Source: Acanthornis magna
Taxonomy: Eukaryota; Chordata; Aves; Passeriformes; Acanthizidae
DNA: 64,000 bases
Direction of reading: 5' to 3'
NCBI GenBank assembly: GCA_036785705.1
Contig: JAWUZG010000056.1
Span: 7,937,001-8,001,000, forward strand
The notes beneath the pieces were generated by a model, which saw nothing but the letters and a program-made list of their open reading frames with translations, searched no databases and had not been told where the DNA came from. Positions 25,901 to 37,527 of this stretch are shown here, one piece after another (position 1 is the stretch's first letter; every line of letters starts with the position of its first letter). The position numbers and the translations under genes were made by a program.

Positions 25901-28900
25901 ACAACAGGGGGAAAAATATAATGCTTTAGGAATATAATCAATATAAATTAATGGATTTTTTTCTTTGCCCCAGGGAAGCAGAGGCTCCACACTTCCTTCT
26001 GTCTTTTCTTGCAGCCCCCAGGCCTTTTGTCCCCTGGCAAAAGCTCCCCATTGAAGAGAATGGCATTTTCTGGGCACTATATCTTCGGTATATTCTTTGC
26101 AGCAGTGTAAATTTTTTGATAGTCACTTGAATAATCAGCAGTCAGTGTTAGAATACAGCATTGTACATTGACACCCCCTAACCCCCAGGAAGCAGCAGAA
26201 GATGAAGAGGGAAGCCTGCAGTTCTTACTGGCCTCATTTTCTTTCCTTGAGAAGTAGCTCTTTCTTTCCTACATACAAGTATCCCACACAGTTAAGGCCA
26301 GCCCTAGTTATCTATAGCCAGCTCTTGTTCCTATCCCTAATATCATACAACTGGAGCATGGGGGCTGTTAAGGCCAGTAAGGGAAAAACATGGGCTTCTG
26401 AAACTGTCCCAAAATGAGTTGTTTGCACAACAGTGCTCTGTATTCCAAACCTGAACATCTCTTTAGATGTGGCAGTACTTAAAAAGGCCTGTAGAAATTT
26501 TTCATTTGCGGGTCTAAGTTGATTTGTTAAATGTTACCACAGGGCTAGTAAAGAAGCCAGCTGCCTTAGGTCTTACCCTTTCAGCACCAGGATGCATTTT
26601 GTAAATAATTTAATATGACAGAAGAAATTAAGGAGGGAAACACTGAGCGAAGTCTGAAGGAAGGAAAGACTGTTCTTTTATCACAGTTGAAACCATTTAC
26701 TTTTGTTACATGTACTTACATTATTTCTTAAGTACTCAGCTTTTCTAATGTTAATTCAAGCTTGCTGTTTCTTGCTGACAGCCAGCCATATGTGACCCCC
26801 TGTTCTTTATAAACATTACACACCGTGCAAGATGATTATGTGGTTGCAGACAATGAGGTTTTTTCTCTCCTGCAAAACTAAATTCTATCAGCCTGTACCA
26901 TTGGCTTGCTGCCTCCTCTCCTCTCCTGCTCCAAACTTGCAGCATCAGAGGCTGAGATGTAAAAGATTTTTCAGCGAGGAGTGCTTCTTACTAGAGGCTC
27001 CTTCTGCTTTGCTGTAATTTCAGGCTGTTGTTTCATCCTGTCCTCTTCCAAGAGTATAGCTGTCCAACCAAAAGTTAAACTGAAAACCAGGAGAGGTGAT
27101 AATCTCACCTGAGACCATGTAATGAGGGCTCGTAGAAGTACTGTCATCCCTCTTTAATCTTCCCTGCCTGGTAAGCAGAAGGACTTCTGAAGTCCCCAAA
27201 ACCTGCTTAATTAGCTGCATTGCCGGAAAGTGTGCTTGTGGCCCACTGTGATGGTGTTGAAAAGAAAACAGTCACAAAAAGAAGCCATAGTGGCATTTTT
27301 AACTCAGGAATTTCTGATTTTGTGTTTGGGCTCTGCAAACACATAGAGGCCTGAGCAGGAGAGACACAAAAACTTCAGACAAGAGACACCGCACACATAC
27401 CAAGCAGAAGGTGACCCAGAAATCACAGGGATCGGGGTTAAGGCTGAAACAGTGAAACAAGGCCAAATGGAAGCTCTGTCTCACCATAGTCAATAGGTGC
27501 ACTCAAGCAGAGCATCTCAGGAAAGAGAGAGAGAGGGAGCACAAGCAAGTTTTTCAGGAGGGAAAAAAATTCTACAAGCAAATTGTGCATTTGCCATGAA
27601 AGAATCTGGGGGAGGAACCCAGATAACTCCATTGCTCCTGTTTCATTCATAGGGCAGCCAATCCATAGGAACAAGTGCTACCTTATACCCCTAAAAGCAA
27701 GTGCTGTAGTTTAGCTTTAAACATGATCACAGTTTCACTGAGGACGAGCATCACGAAGGGTCTACTGCTTGCTGAAACTCTGCCAATCCTTCTGAAGCTG
27801 TTCCCTTTAGATACACAATGCACACCAAGCCTTCACTCTTTCCTTTCTCTTAGGTTTTTACCTGGCCTTGGAAAAGCCAAAAATGGACTGGAGCATTGTG
27901 TGATTCAGCAGATTTAGAAGAATAAAGGCCATCAAGTGAAGTAAAATATAGGGGAAACAGACACAAAAAGAAAAATGAATGCATGTGTAACTAAAATATA
28001 TGAAAGGTGTATGAGATTACATAGTTGAACAAGTGCTGGAATAAAACTAAAAGAATAAAATTTGGCTAGGAAAGGCTGAAAGGAAGAGTGGAAAATATTT
28101 TCAAGGAATAAAGACAAATAAGAATTTTTCAAGTATATAAGAAGCAAAATGTCAGCAGGGCTCTAAGAGAGTGCTAGGGTTATTTAGTAACAGATGAAAA
28201 AGACTGCAGAAAAATGAAATCTTTACCAAGTGTTCATAAGAAAGGATGTAGGACTGAAGTAGGAGATAGAATTACTTTTTCCATGAGAGGGGGAAAAATG
28301 CTCAAAGAACTCCAGGTCACAAATAGAAGGAATAAATAAATTACAGCTCTGCATAGTACAGACAGTCCCCCTGCCAATCATAGATGAGGCAAGAAGGTCT
28401 CCTAAGAGTGAATTTTAAACATATTCTGTGAGAACCAAGAACAGAAGAAAAATGGATTCCTATTATATTCTTCCATTGCACTCATTTGTCCAACATGAAA
28501 CAGAAATCTATACAACCTTCCAATCTTAGGTACTGTGAGAGCAGAGATCATCCTCAAGAAACTATAGTTACGCTATTTTAGTCTCTCTGATGCTGCAAGG
28601 ATCACACAGGGAAAGACTGGATTTGTGTGTGCACAAAACAGCTCACATCTGGCCCTGTTTCATACCCCGAAGCTGCTGGGGGAACAACAACGCTCTGAAT
28701 CCCTTCTCAGTGTTTGTAACTCAGGAAGGGATTTCTGGATGTTGCAAGGTGGACCAAGCTCACCTAAGAGTACAGTCATTAGCTTGCACTGGAAGCATTC
28801 ACCAGATGAATAATGAGCAGGGTTAAGCTGCAGACAGAAAACCCTAAGAACAAAGTGAAAACAGAATGGCGTCTCTGAGAGGCGAAAGGCTTCAGGAAAA

Positions 28901-28955
28901 AAGTTGCTGGGACTTCATAATCCAACTCTATCTACTGTTCTCATTTGTTTAAAGA
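22929..28955. other. Non-coding unique sequence, 6 kb
   Basis: No exon or repeat family is recognised. A short (GA)n run lies at 27524-27535. From about 27905 to 28330 the plus strand is strongly A+G-rich. A good donor-like GACAAGGTAAGTAGG occurs near 25760 with no supporting exon. Confidence 0.5.
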
Positions 28956-28967
28956 TTTTTTTTTTTT
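28956..28967 (+). repeat. Poly-T homopolymer, 12 T
   Basis: Uninterrupted T12 read directly; no retroposon body is recognised on either side. Confidence 0.9.
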
Positions 28968-30599
28968 AATTTAAGGACATGATATTCACAAGACACATAA
29001 GCATGTGACACGAAAAGGACCTCCTCATGTGGCCTCTTCTTGAGAGCTGCAAAGTGCCATGGCTGACATGCTTTGAACAAACCTCATCTGGATGCATGTC
29101 CCAAGGGACAAACACTGCCACATGGCTGTCAAAAGTGTGCACTCTTTGAACTGCCTAGCCCTTACCTTGCATTCAATCTCATACTTCATATTTAGCTTAG
29201 AAAACTAAATGCATAGGCATAGGGTTGGAATCAATGCATTGCAGCATCTTAGGGAGCACTGAAGAAGTAATAAATATTGTCAGATGCAGATACTTTCTCC
29301 TTAAAGTGTTTTTGCTCAAACTTGGCTTTTCTCTCTGCCATCTCTCTATGCTGTCTGTTAGAACACAAGGTGACCTTTCCATGCTTAATTATCTGAACAA
29401 AATACACAGAACATTAATGCCAAAAATGCCCCTTGTGCATTCTACTACATTTGCAGATCTTTGAGATAATCTAACCTAATCTCTTCTTTTTCACATTCGG
29501 GTGAATGTAGTGTGAAATAACCAAACAAGTAAACAAGAGAAGGGAGGATGGGCAAACACATGTTGACAAATACAGGCCAAGCGATGGAGTCTGTGTGTGC
29601 ATGCACAGGAAACTGTTCCCCAACAGTTTGACTCTGTCCTGAAACAGACATTTGATGACTGTGCTTTGCCTTTATATAGAAATGTTCATGCAAGCATCTC
29701 AAGGCATCCTTCAAACAGTCACATTGCACAGTGTGGCAATCAGAAACTACCAAGTATAATCATTTTACAGAAGAATGACTTGATTCACATGGTCTGCATG
29801 ATTTATCCTCCTTCATCACAAAAAATCAGTGAAGAAGCTGGAAGTACAACATGGAAATCACTACTCATGAGGCTTTAATTATCATCTTTGCTCTGTGCTC
29901 TTCACCCTCGCAAGACTGACAACACTGCACAGGGTGAATTGCCCATTGCTCACTTGGGGAGGATGTGCTTTCTTCACCAGGAGCACACCTCTACCTGAAC
30001 ACTGCTTGGAGCACACACTTGATGTATTATTGCTAACAGGGACTGAAGTCCGACCTGCTCACCTCGCTACCTGTAATTTGTAGAACATTCAGCTGACTTC
30101 TGGTACTTGAACATCTCACCTACTGCTCATGTGATGAGGCCATTTCACATGACTGGCAGTTTAGCTAGTCTAGCAGAGGGGAAAATGGGGCTCCAAATCC
30201 ATTCTTGCAGGAAGTGAGATTGCAGGTAGCCTGAAGTCCAGTTGGGTACAACCATGCCACACTGGAATAGGAGAAACAGGAGCTATTACCATGTCTTATC
30301 CATGGACGACTTCCAGAGCTCCCCCACGATCAGGTTCTGAGGGAGATACGTGCCTTGGGGCTCTCAGCTAGATGAGGTGTTAGGTCACAGCTCAACATAT
30401 CATGCAGTTGTCCAGGCAGAGGCCTTAGAAAACTCTTCAGTAGGCTCGAAGCACAGTAAAGCCCAGGCATACTTTGGAGGAGCTAAAGTGTGACAGAGAA
30501 AATGTTCAAACCCATTTCTATATGAAGAGGCACTTAAGTAGTTCAGCCAATTAGACTACTTGATTGGCTGACATGCCAAATGCTATCGTTTTGCACACA
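28968..30599. other. Non-coding unique sequence with a small inverted repeat
   Basis: No gene or repeat family is seen. TCAGCCAAT (30543-30551) and ATTGGCTGA (30563-30571) form a 9-bp stem around an 11-nt loop and include an inverted CCAAT box pair. Chance is a sufficient explanation. Confidence 0.5.
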
Positions 30600-30835
30600 G
30601 GGTGCCTCATGCATGAATGAACATGGCGTTTGAAGGCTTTGCTTTTTGTCAACGCTTGTATGTTTCCTTGTGGACTAAGTAAGTTCATATTAATTTCCTT
30701 AACATTTCAACTATAAATGCTGAGGGCATCTAATAAATTAAATCGCTATTTATTTAGTTACTGCTTGGTTATTTAAGAAATTAATATCAAACATATGTAG
30801 TGACCTGAACCTGAATTACTGAATTCCTCATTTGC
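30600..30835. promoter_or_regulatory. Candidate conserved regulatory element
   Basis: An A+T-rich but non-repetitive block with homeodomain-like cores (CATATTAATTTCC near 30687, CTAATAAATTAAATCGC near 30730, GAAATTAATATC near 30777) and a CATGCATGAATGAACATGG start. It reads like a conserved non-coding element, but this is judged by texture only; no alignment was possible. Confidence 0.22.
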
Positions 30836-32063
30836 AGTTCAGCTATCAAGATAGAATAGCTCAGCTTCTCTTCACAGTCCTCTAGCCTGGCACCCAAGTG
30901 GACAGAGAAGCAATTGAGATCATTCAAATGGAGATACCCCCAGGGTGTCATATGCATTTAGAGAGAACAATTGAGAAATAAGAGGAACATTTAATACAGG
31001 AGGAAAATGTCCCTTAGGCAAAAAATTCACTAGGCACTAGAGACTTGTGGAATAATCCCTTTCCTGCACAAATGACGCAGTTCAGTCTTCAGTTCCTTGG
31101 GCAAGCAGCCCCAGAAGACTTTTGTAAACCTCTTCCCTGCATGCAGGAATTAAGATGCTGTAATTATACAAATAATTTGTCTTGTCTTTCACTAAAATAC
31201 TGCTGAGCATTTATCTAACATCCTCCACTGAAGTCACTCATGACATATTCAGAGGTTAGCACTCACTATCTCTCTTTCCTGGATGACAAGAGGCATGGAA
31301 AGGAGAGACGTAGATTAGGAATTACTCTTAGCATTTTCACGCTGAATTCAAAATAGGTAAGATAGTCTTCTCATTTTTAAGGCAAGCAAATGTGTGTGGA
31401 TTGAGACAAATCTTAGCTATCTCACAGGGGAATGTAATTTGGCCTACATGAGGTACTCAAATTTCCAGAAGAGTTCTTGGGTACATTTGTGCACATACAG
31501 ACGTACACAGACCTCTTCTAATTCTGCTCTGCAGTGTCTGGGATAAGAGCCTGATACAATTTGGACACCAGTTCTCAGCAGTTTGACCTAATATGCCTCA
31601 CCCTACAGCAGCACTAGTTCTGTGAGCTTCTGAGAGAGTGATGCACCAGCTAATGGTTTAGCAACCCACATGAACTATAGCTTTGCTCTCTGATTGGAAT
31701 AACAGTCTTGAAATAAGTAATTGTTTCAGGAGAACATAATCATACTCATTGACATATTCACTGGAGTGATGCAGGTCCTAAAGGTGATGATAAATCTCTT
31801 CGATCAAACAATTTCAGATTATCTACAGAAGCTTAAGAATAATTAGTCTGATTCACCTTTAAGTTGCTTCATTTCTAAGATGATAAAAAATTCGGCTTCA
31901 GTGCCACTACCATCTTAGGGCTGGAACAAGGCAGAACTCTACTCTGCAATAAATCTGGAATAATACAGTGTTTTGGATGGACTGGTAAGGAAAAGCATTC
32001 AGTCAGTGGGGCCAGGATTTAAATGGTCCTTATTTGGGTGTCATGCTCTTTGAAGGGTCAGAA
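30836..32063. other. Non-coding unique sequence
   Basis: Nothing recognisable is seen. No open frame of notable length occurs here on either strand. Confidence 0.5.
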
Positions 32064-32178
32064 CCTCACAGAATTGCAGAGGACCCCCAGAAACCACCTC
32101 CTGCCCTCCTGCATGGCAGGACCAATGCACCCCTGACTCTCTCAACAGATGTTTGTCCAATCTGTTCAACAGTGCTCT
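32064..32178 (-). repeat. Old CR1-type LINE fragment
   Basis: Plus-strand blocks: CCTCACAGAATTGCAGAGGA, then CCCCCAGAAACCACCTCCTG, CATGGCAGGACCAATGCACC and AACAGATGTTTGTCCAATCT. The order matches the reverse complement of older CR1 subfamily 3' ends, in which a GACAGATGTTTGTCTAACCT-like phrase follows the tail. It is clearly more diverged than the CR1 at 4320. Only the 3' region is kept; no coding part remains. Similarity fades after about 32178. Confidence 0.7.
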
Positions 32179-35100
32179 AAGCGAGCCAAAGACTTGGTCC
32201 TTGACTTTATCTCAATCCCCAAGATAAGTGAGAAATCAGGCATGTTTTCTGTATATGTCAGAGAAATTAAAAATGCGATGGATTTTCATATCAGACTGTT
32301 GAGGACTAATTACAACAGTGTTTTCCAGCAAACCAGTGATTGTAGGCTAATTTTCTGTTATGAAACAGAAACCAGGGTTAATGAGGCTAATTGTGTCTAC
32401 CAGTGTTTCAAACAAAAAGGAAGCCAACTCAATTTTGATGCGAGTTCTTTGTCAGGAACAAATTGAGGAAAATTGCTACAGTTGTACCAGCATTTCCTAA
32501 AATTGCCTAGTACCATGCTTGGGAAACCAACACTATAGAGCACAAGCTAGTGGCACAGAAAATGAAGCTTATTAGACAGTAAGTATATTGAGTTTCAAAT
32601 GCATGGCTGTGTGACATAGCATGATGGCTGAGCTGTTGAAAGGAATGCAACAAGGAGTCAATAACAGAGTGAGTGACCCTCATTCCAGCTCTACCAAGGT
32701 ACTACAAAGAGAAAAAATTAAGAAATCAGGACATGTAGTAATAGCTGTCAGAAAAGCAAAATCTTCAAGTTCTATGTCTCATCTGTGACCGATTAATTAA
32801 TTACACAAGCTGGACTAGTAAAAGATTAATGCATTACCCTGCAAAGCAAAATTCACCAGCAGAAGTCCTTATTTAAAAAAAAAAAAAAAAAAAATAGAAA
32901 AAACAGGTTACTCTCTCTGGCTGTAAGCTGATAATTCTATTAATTACTCAGAAGAACTGAGTGACTTCAGTGACAAAAGACATAAACAATATATACAGCA
33001 TAGTATAAGAAGCTGCTGCTGGGCAAACCTCATCAAATGCACATCAGCATTAGTGTCCCTAGTATTCCCTTCCCAGTCACTGTTGAAACCCCAGCCAGGC
33101 CAACCAGCAATGCTTGAGTTTGTGATGTAACCAACTGGAACTGAAATGCAGCCACATTCATTTGCACTCTGGACTGGTGTCCAAATCAAACCAGTGTGTG
33201 CTAGAAAGAGTATGAAGGCTTTTAGCTACAAAATACACAGGCACAATGTCTGCAATTTGACCTTACTGCAAAATTCAGGCCATCTCACTCCTCTTGGTGC
33301 CCAAGGCAGAAGTGTCCTGGGATTTACCAGAGAGCCTTACTCTGCTGCTATGGATCTTATGTGGGAGAGATCTAAAGAAAATCCATATCCATACATATGG
33401 CTGTGCAAAGAGGAGCTCCATAGGATGACAGTGCATAATAAAAAATTATAGCATGACATACAGCAAGGACAAAAGCCAGGAAAATAGGCAAGTGGAAGAG
33501 GTCCTGTGGAGAAAAATGTGGAGTTAAGGAAGGAAAAGAATTAATGCTATAACACATTGACATAAGAGAGAATAAAAAGCATACGGAAGAACCGGAGAAT
33601 CTTAAAGATTAAGTACAAACAAGGAGACACAGTAGTTAAAAAGGGGGGAAATGGGCACAACATTAAGGTCGCCAAATCCTTGGCCTACATTTCCTATCAG
33701 AAAATCAATTCTGGGGAAAGGTGGCAAGAGGAAGCAAAGAGATTCTCAAGACAGGAGTGGGGAGCACCTAGCTGAGATCTTGACTTTTATAGCGTAAAGC
33801 CCATTTGAGGTCTTTCAGTTTAAGGTTTCAGTCTACGGCTCTCCGTGTCCACTGGCTTACTGATCTGGGGCCTTTTGCAGTCCGAAATGTGTTCACTGGA
33901 ATTGAAGCTTCCCTTTAAAAAAATTATGTCTGCAGCCCTTCTGGTTTGCCAAGATATAGCCTTCACTATGTAAATCAACGCTCTGCTGTCTTGTTGAATC
34001 TACAGCCTGAGGTATGAACGTCTCCCATTCACCTTAGTGGAATGTTAACCTCAAAGCCTCATTGTGACTCTCCAAATGTTAATACTGTATTAAACAAGTT
34101 GTTTAATATACAAATGGTGGGTTTAAGTCACTCACATTAGTACAGCTGTTGTACAGGAAAACTAGTTGACTTTGATTTTGCATCTAAGGACCTACAGAAA
34201 AATAGAACAAAACAAATACCTGAATTTCCAGTCATTGGTCATTTTGCAAATCAGCTTTATTTTGGTTCAGAGATGCAGGGAGGGGCTTAGGCTGAATGAC
34301 TGCTGTTTTCCCTATTTATCATCTCCAAGTAGGTGAGTGATTCTCCTGCTTGCTTCCAGAATTTCTACTCTCTCTCCTAAAGCCAGTGTTCATACCATTT
34401 GGGTTTACAAACTTTTCAATTCACTTTTCTGCACCAGCTTCTAAATTCTTTATTCATGCTTTTGGCTCTTCAGAAGACCTCAGCAAGGACATGGAAAGGA
34501 GAGCTCCAGGATGAAGCACCGTGGGAGCATCAGGAGGCATCAGGTGCCCTTTGCTCTCACTGTGCAGCTGCACGGGCAGAGATCCAACACCAGATCGAGG
34601 CAGATGTTCCCTCTCACAGTGCTCACGAGGGGTAAAAACTCCAGGTTTCTACAAGTGGATAGCAGCTACAAACGCTGTATGTTCAGCTCTCTAGAGGAAT
34701 CACATCAAATTTTAGAAATTGCCAATATCCACCCTGAAAAACCTCTGAAAGTCTGCAGTTAAGCAGCCAGCATCTCTGGTCTCCAAGTTCCCCCATTAGC
34801 TCTAGGAAATTGGAGGTAAGAGCATTAACCAGAAGCCACAGTCAAGCCCCCACACTTTGGCCTTGAATAAAGACTTCAGTACTGGGCTTACTACCAGAAG
34901 TGAATGCATATCCATCAAAAAATAGATCAAAAGACAAATGAAACTGCCTGCTCAAATAAAGCCCTTTTCAAAAAGTTACAAGGGGGAGGGGAGGGCTATG
35001 CGAGAGGATGTAAAGAAATGTCTGTTGAAAGATAAAATAAGCAAGATACTGTGATGAAGAAAGTGAACAATGAAACAGAATCCAGTACAGAGAGATCAAG

Positions 35101-35744
35101 TGAAAGAAAACCACATTACTATTTACAGTAAAGATCACTCATCTAAGATGTATAATTAGAAATTCACACACAAAGATAAAAGTGACCAGTGAATGCTGTT
35201 GTAATCAAAAATAATACAGCATTGTATATATTTTTTAAAAAACCTAACACTCTCCAAAAATAGGAATAGGAATAATGGGTCTCATTAATAAAGCCTTCAT
35301 CTGAACTAAACAAGTTCCCTTTATTCACATTGCAATTTTTCCGAGCCTGCCAAAAGAAACCCTCACGATAAGGCGTTACAGTGCAGCCCCCCCGCCCTAC
35401 ACATCTGTGTCTCGATGAAGTTCAGTTGCATACAGGACAATGATACCCAAAGAAGCCCATTCCCATTTCAAAGACTTCCATTTTCACATGAGTTTGCGTT
35501 GCTTGGGCTATATCTGAAACTACAGCATAGCTCTTGGATTTTTCTCTTTGTGCCAAACAATGGTTCACAACACTTCAGCACTCCACTCAGTGCATACACG
35601 TATCTCTGGCTGAAATACAAATGTTCAGTGAATATGTGGGACAACACACTGCAGTGGAAAACCCTGAAGGGCAAGGAGTAGTGAGAGAAGGTAATAATAT
35701 ATCAGGACAATTTGGAAGGCTTAAAATATCTGCCTAGGAAAGTG
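32179..35744. other. Non-coding unique sequence
   Basis: This holds an A20 run (32875-32894) and purine-rich stretches at about 33440-33680 and 34970-35110. No exon, promoter or repeat family is recognised. Confidence 0.5.
32875..32894 (+). repeat. Poly-A homopolymer, 20 A
   Basis: The longest homopolymer in the window. The upstream 200 bp carry no recognised retroposon body, and no AATAAA precedes it at the usual distance, so a processed-pseudogene tail is not supported. Confidence 0.9.
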
Positions 35745-35905
35745 TCTTTTTTTCTTTAAAAAAGGAAACAAAAAAAAAAAAAAAAATACAAATTGAAACC
35801 AACCAACCAAAACCACAAACAAAACCTCAAAAGAAAACAAAAAACCTGCCCACAAACAAAATACCCCTAAACACCCCAAAAGAAACGGCAACAAAAAAAT
35901 ACTGA
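35745..35905 (+). repeat. A/C-rich low-complexity tract
   Basis: It starts with T and A runs, includes A17 (35770-35786), continues with CCAACCAACC repeats near 35799 and then irregular A/C/CAAA motifs almost without T to about 35905. It is low complexity and strongly strand-asymmetric. It may be a decayed simple repeat; no transposon body is identified. Confidence 0.75.
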
Positions 35906-37007
35906 ATAGCTTCCAGCAATGGAAGCAAGTCCTTTTCTCTTGGTTTCTTTGAATTTTAATGGTAGTTTGTTATTATTTGCATGCCAGTATCCCAAGCAGA
36001 CACAAGTCAGAGACAGTTACTATTTGGAACTTGTAATTGGGTAGAGAATCAGACTTCCATGCAGGTGAAAAGTGAGAGGGTTTGTAACTAGACAGAGTCC
36101 CATGAGACTCACCAAAAATTCAGCCATGAAAGCAAGCAAATCTACAAAAGGGGACATGATCAGGTTGCAGCTATATTATTATAACACTAGAAAATTACAA
36201 CTGACTATGTTATTTACTATTCTTTCCGAATCTGATAATATACTAACAGTACCTTGTACTTAACAAGGTAATCCCAAGGGCATCCACGACTGCTGACATT
36301 GCACCATTCAATCTCTGCCTAGCGAAATTATGCTGGAAAGGCCATAACCTACTGAGCTGGGCTGTTTCTGGTCTCCCTGGGCTGTAAGTCTACCAGAAAC
36401 AGTGTGATCTGGAAACCTGTCACTGAGCAACTGCCAACTCTCCCTGTTGTGTTACAAGGACAATAAATAGTGTTACATGGCCCTAGATTTATCCTCATTA
36501 TGTCTCTTAGGTGCTATTTCATGCCACATGGAAAAACACTCATCGAGAAAAAGGATGGAAAAAGAACATGAGATAAAATACCTCATCTATGGATTTTAAT
36601 TTGACTTTACTCCCTTTGAAGGGTTTGTGTGTTTGGGGTTTTTTTTCAACATAAGCAGGCAAGTGTTCTGCAGATTCATCTGTGGAGCAAAGAGAGATCT
36701 CAGTGGTCAGCACCTCTGAAAAGCTAAGTTAAGAAGCTAGATCGGGTCCTACAGGTTTAATGTTTTAGGCTTGTTAGCAAAGAAAAAAAGTGTCAATAAA
36801 TCTCTACATCTTTGTCGTCTACATCTTTATCTTTTTCTTAAGTCAGCAGTACTTTTAATCTAACCTTTTTTTGCTATTCTCCCAAAGTGGTAAGTAATAA
36901 TTACAAACTATTGCAAATAAGAGGTGAACAGAAGTCTAAAACTTTCAAAATATTATATTTTTATATTATTTATTCAATTAAATATATACTATACCCCAGG
37001 CACTCTC

Positions 37008-37022
37008 ATTATTATTATTATT
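37008..37022 (+). repeat. (ATT)5 microsatellite
   Basis: Five perfect ATT units read directly. Confidence 0.9.
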
Positions 37023-37068
37023 CACCAGCAGCCAGGCAAGAAAATATTCACTGAATTCACACCTCTTT

Positions 37069-37094
37069 AAAAAAAAAAAAAAGAGAGAGGAGAG
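37069..37094 (+). repeat. A14 run with GA-rich tail
   Basis: 14 A followed by GAGAGAGGAGAG. Simple repeat read directly; no retroposon body is recognised. Confidence 0.85.
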
Positions 37095-37459
37095 ACACAG
37101 ACAGATGGAATACATCAGTAAGTCAGGAAACAGCTATCTACTCTTGAATCAAACTTTTTTTACAGGAAACAAAAAAGAGATTTCTTACTTTCCCAAACAG
37201 TTTACAACATACTAGCAATTATCACAAAACTTCCTGCACAATAAGCTTTTATAAACATTTTCTTCACCTCTGACAGTCTGCAAGAAACCTATGGCAGAGA
37301 AATGGTAAGGATGGAGAAAAATAAACAATATACGAAGAAGGGCATGGCAGTTTTATGTGCTCTCCTAATGAAAATGTTCTACAGAATTAAGTAGCAAATG
37401 CTTGAAGTTGCATATGTGCTCAAAAAAATATCACAAAATCCAGATAGCAGCATCTGAAG

Positions 37460-37527
37460 ATAATGGGACTTTCTTACTGAAGTCAACAATATTTTTACCA
37501 CTGACATCAGAAGGAAGGCTGGGGCCA
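37460..37527. repeat. Ancient amniote LINE-like repeat remnant
   Basis: AATGGGACTTTCTTACTGAA, GTCAACAATATTTTTACCAC and TGACATCAGAAGGAAGGCTG run in succession. They recall the phrase family in old reptile and bird repeats (ACTGAAGTCAATGGGAGTTT, TGCCATTGACTTCAATGGGA, then AGCAGGATCAGGCC). I do not assign a subfamily, and the orientation is uncertain because the phrase is nearly self-complementary. Confidence 0.45.

Larger units (their letters stand above)
35906..37459. other. Non-coding A+T-rich sequence with microsatellites
   Basis: (ATT)5 lies at 37008-37022, and A14 at 37069-37082 is followed by a short GA-rich tail. No gene or transposon family is recognised. Confidence 0.5.

Noticed and set aside
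25486..25941. 151-codon minus-strand frame as a gene
   Set aside because: Overlaps a plus-strand frame, low-complexity product, no supporting signals.
32675..32894. Processed pseudogene ending in A20
   Set aside because: No coding similarity and no AATAAA upstream at the usual spacing.
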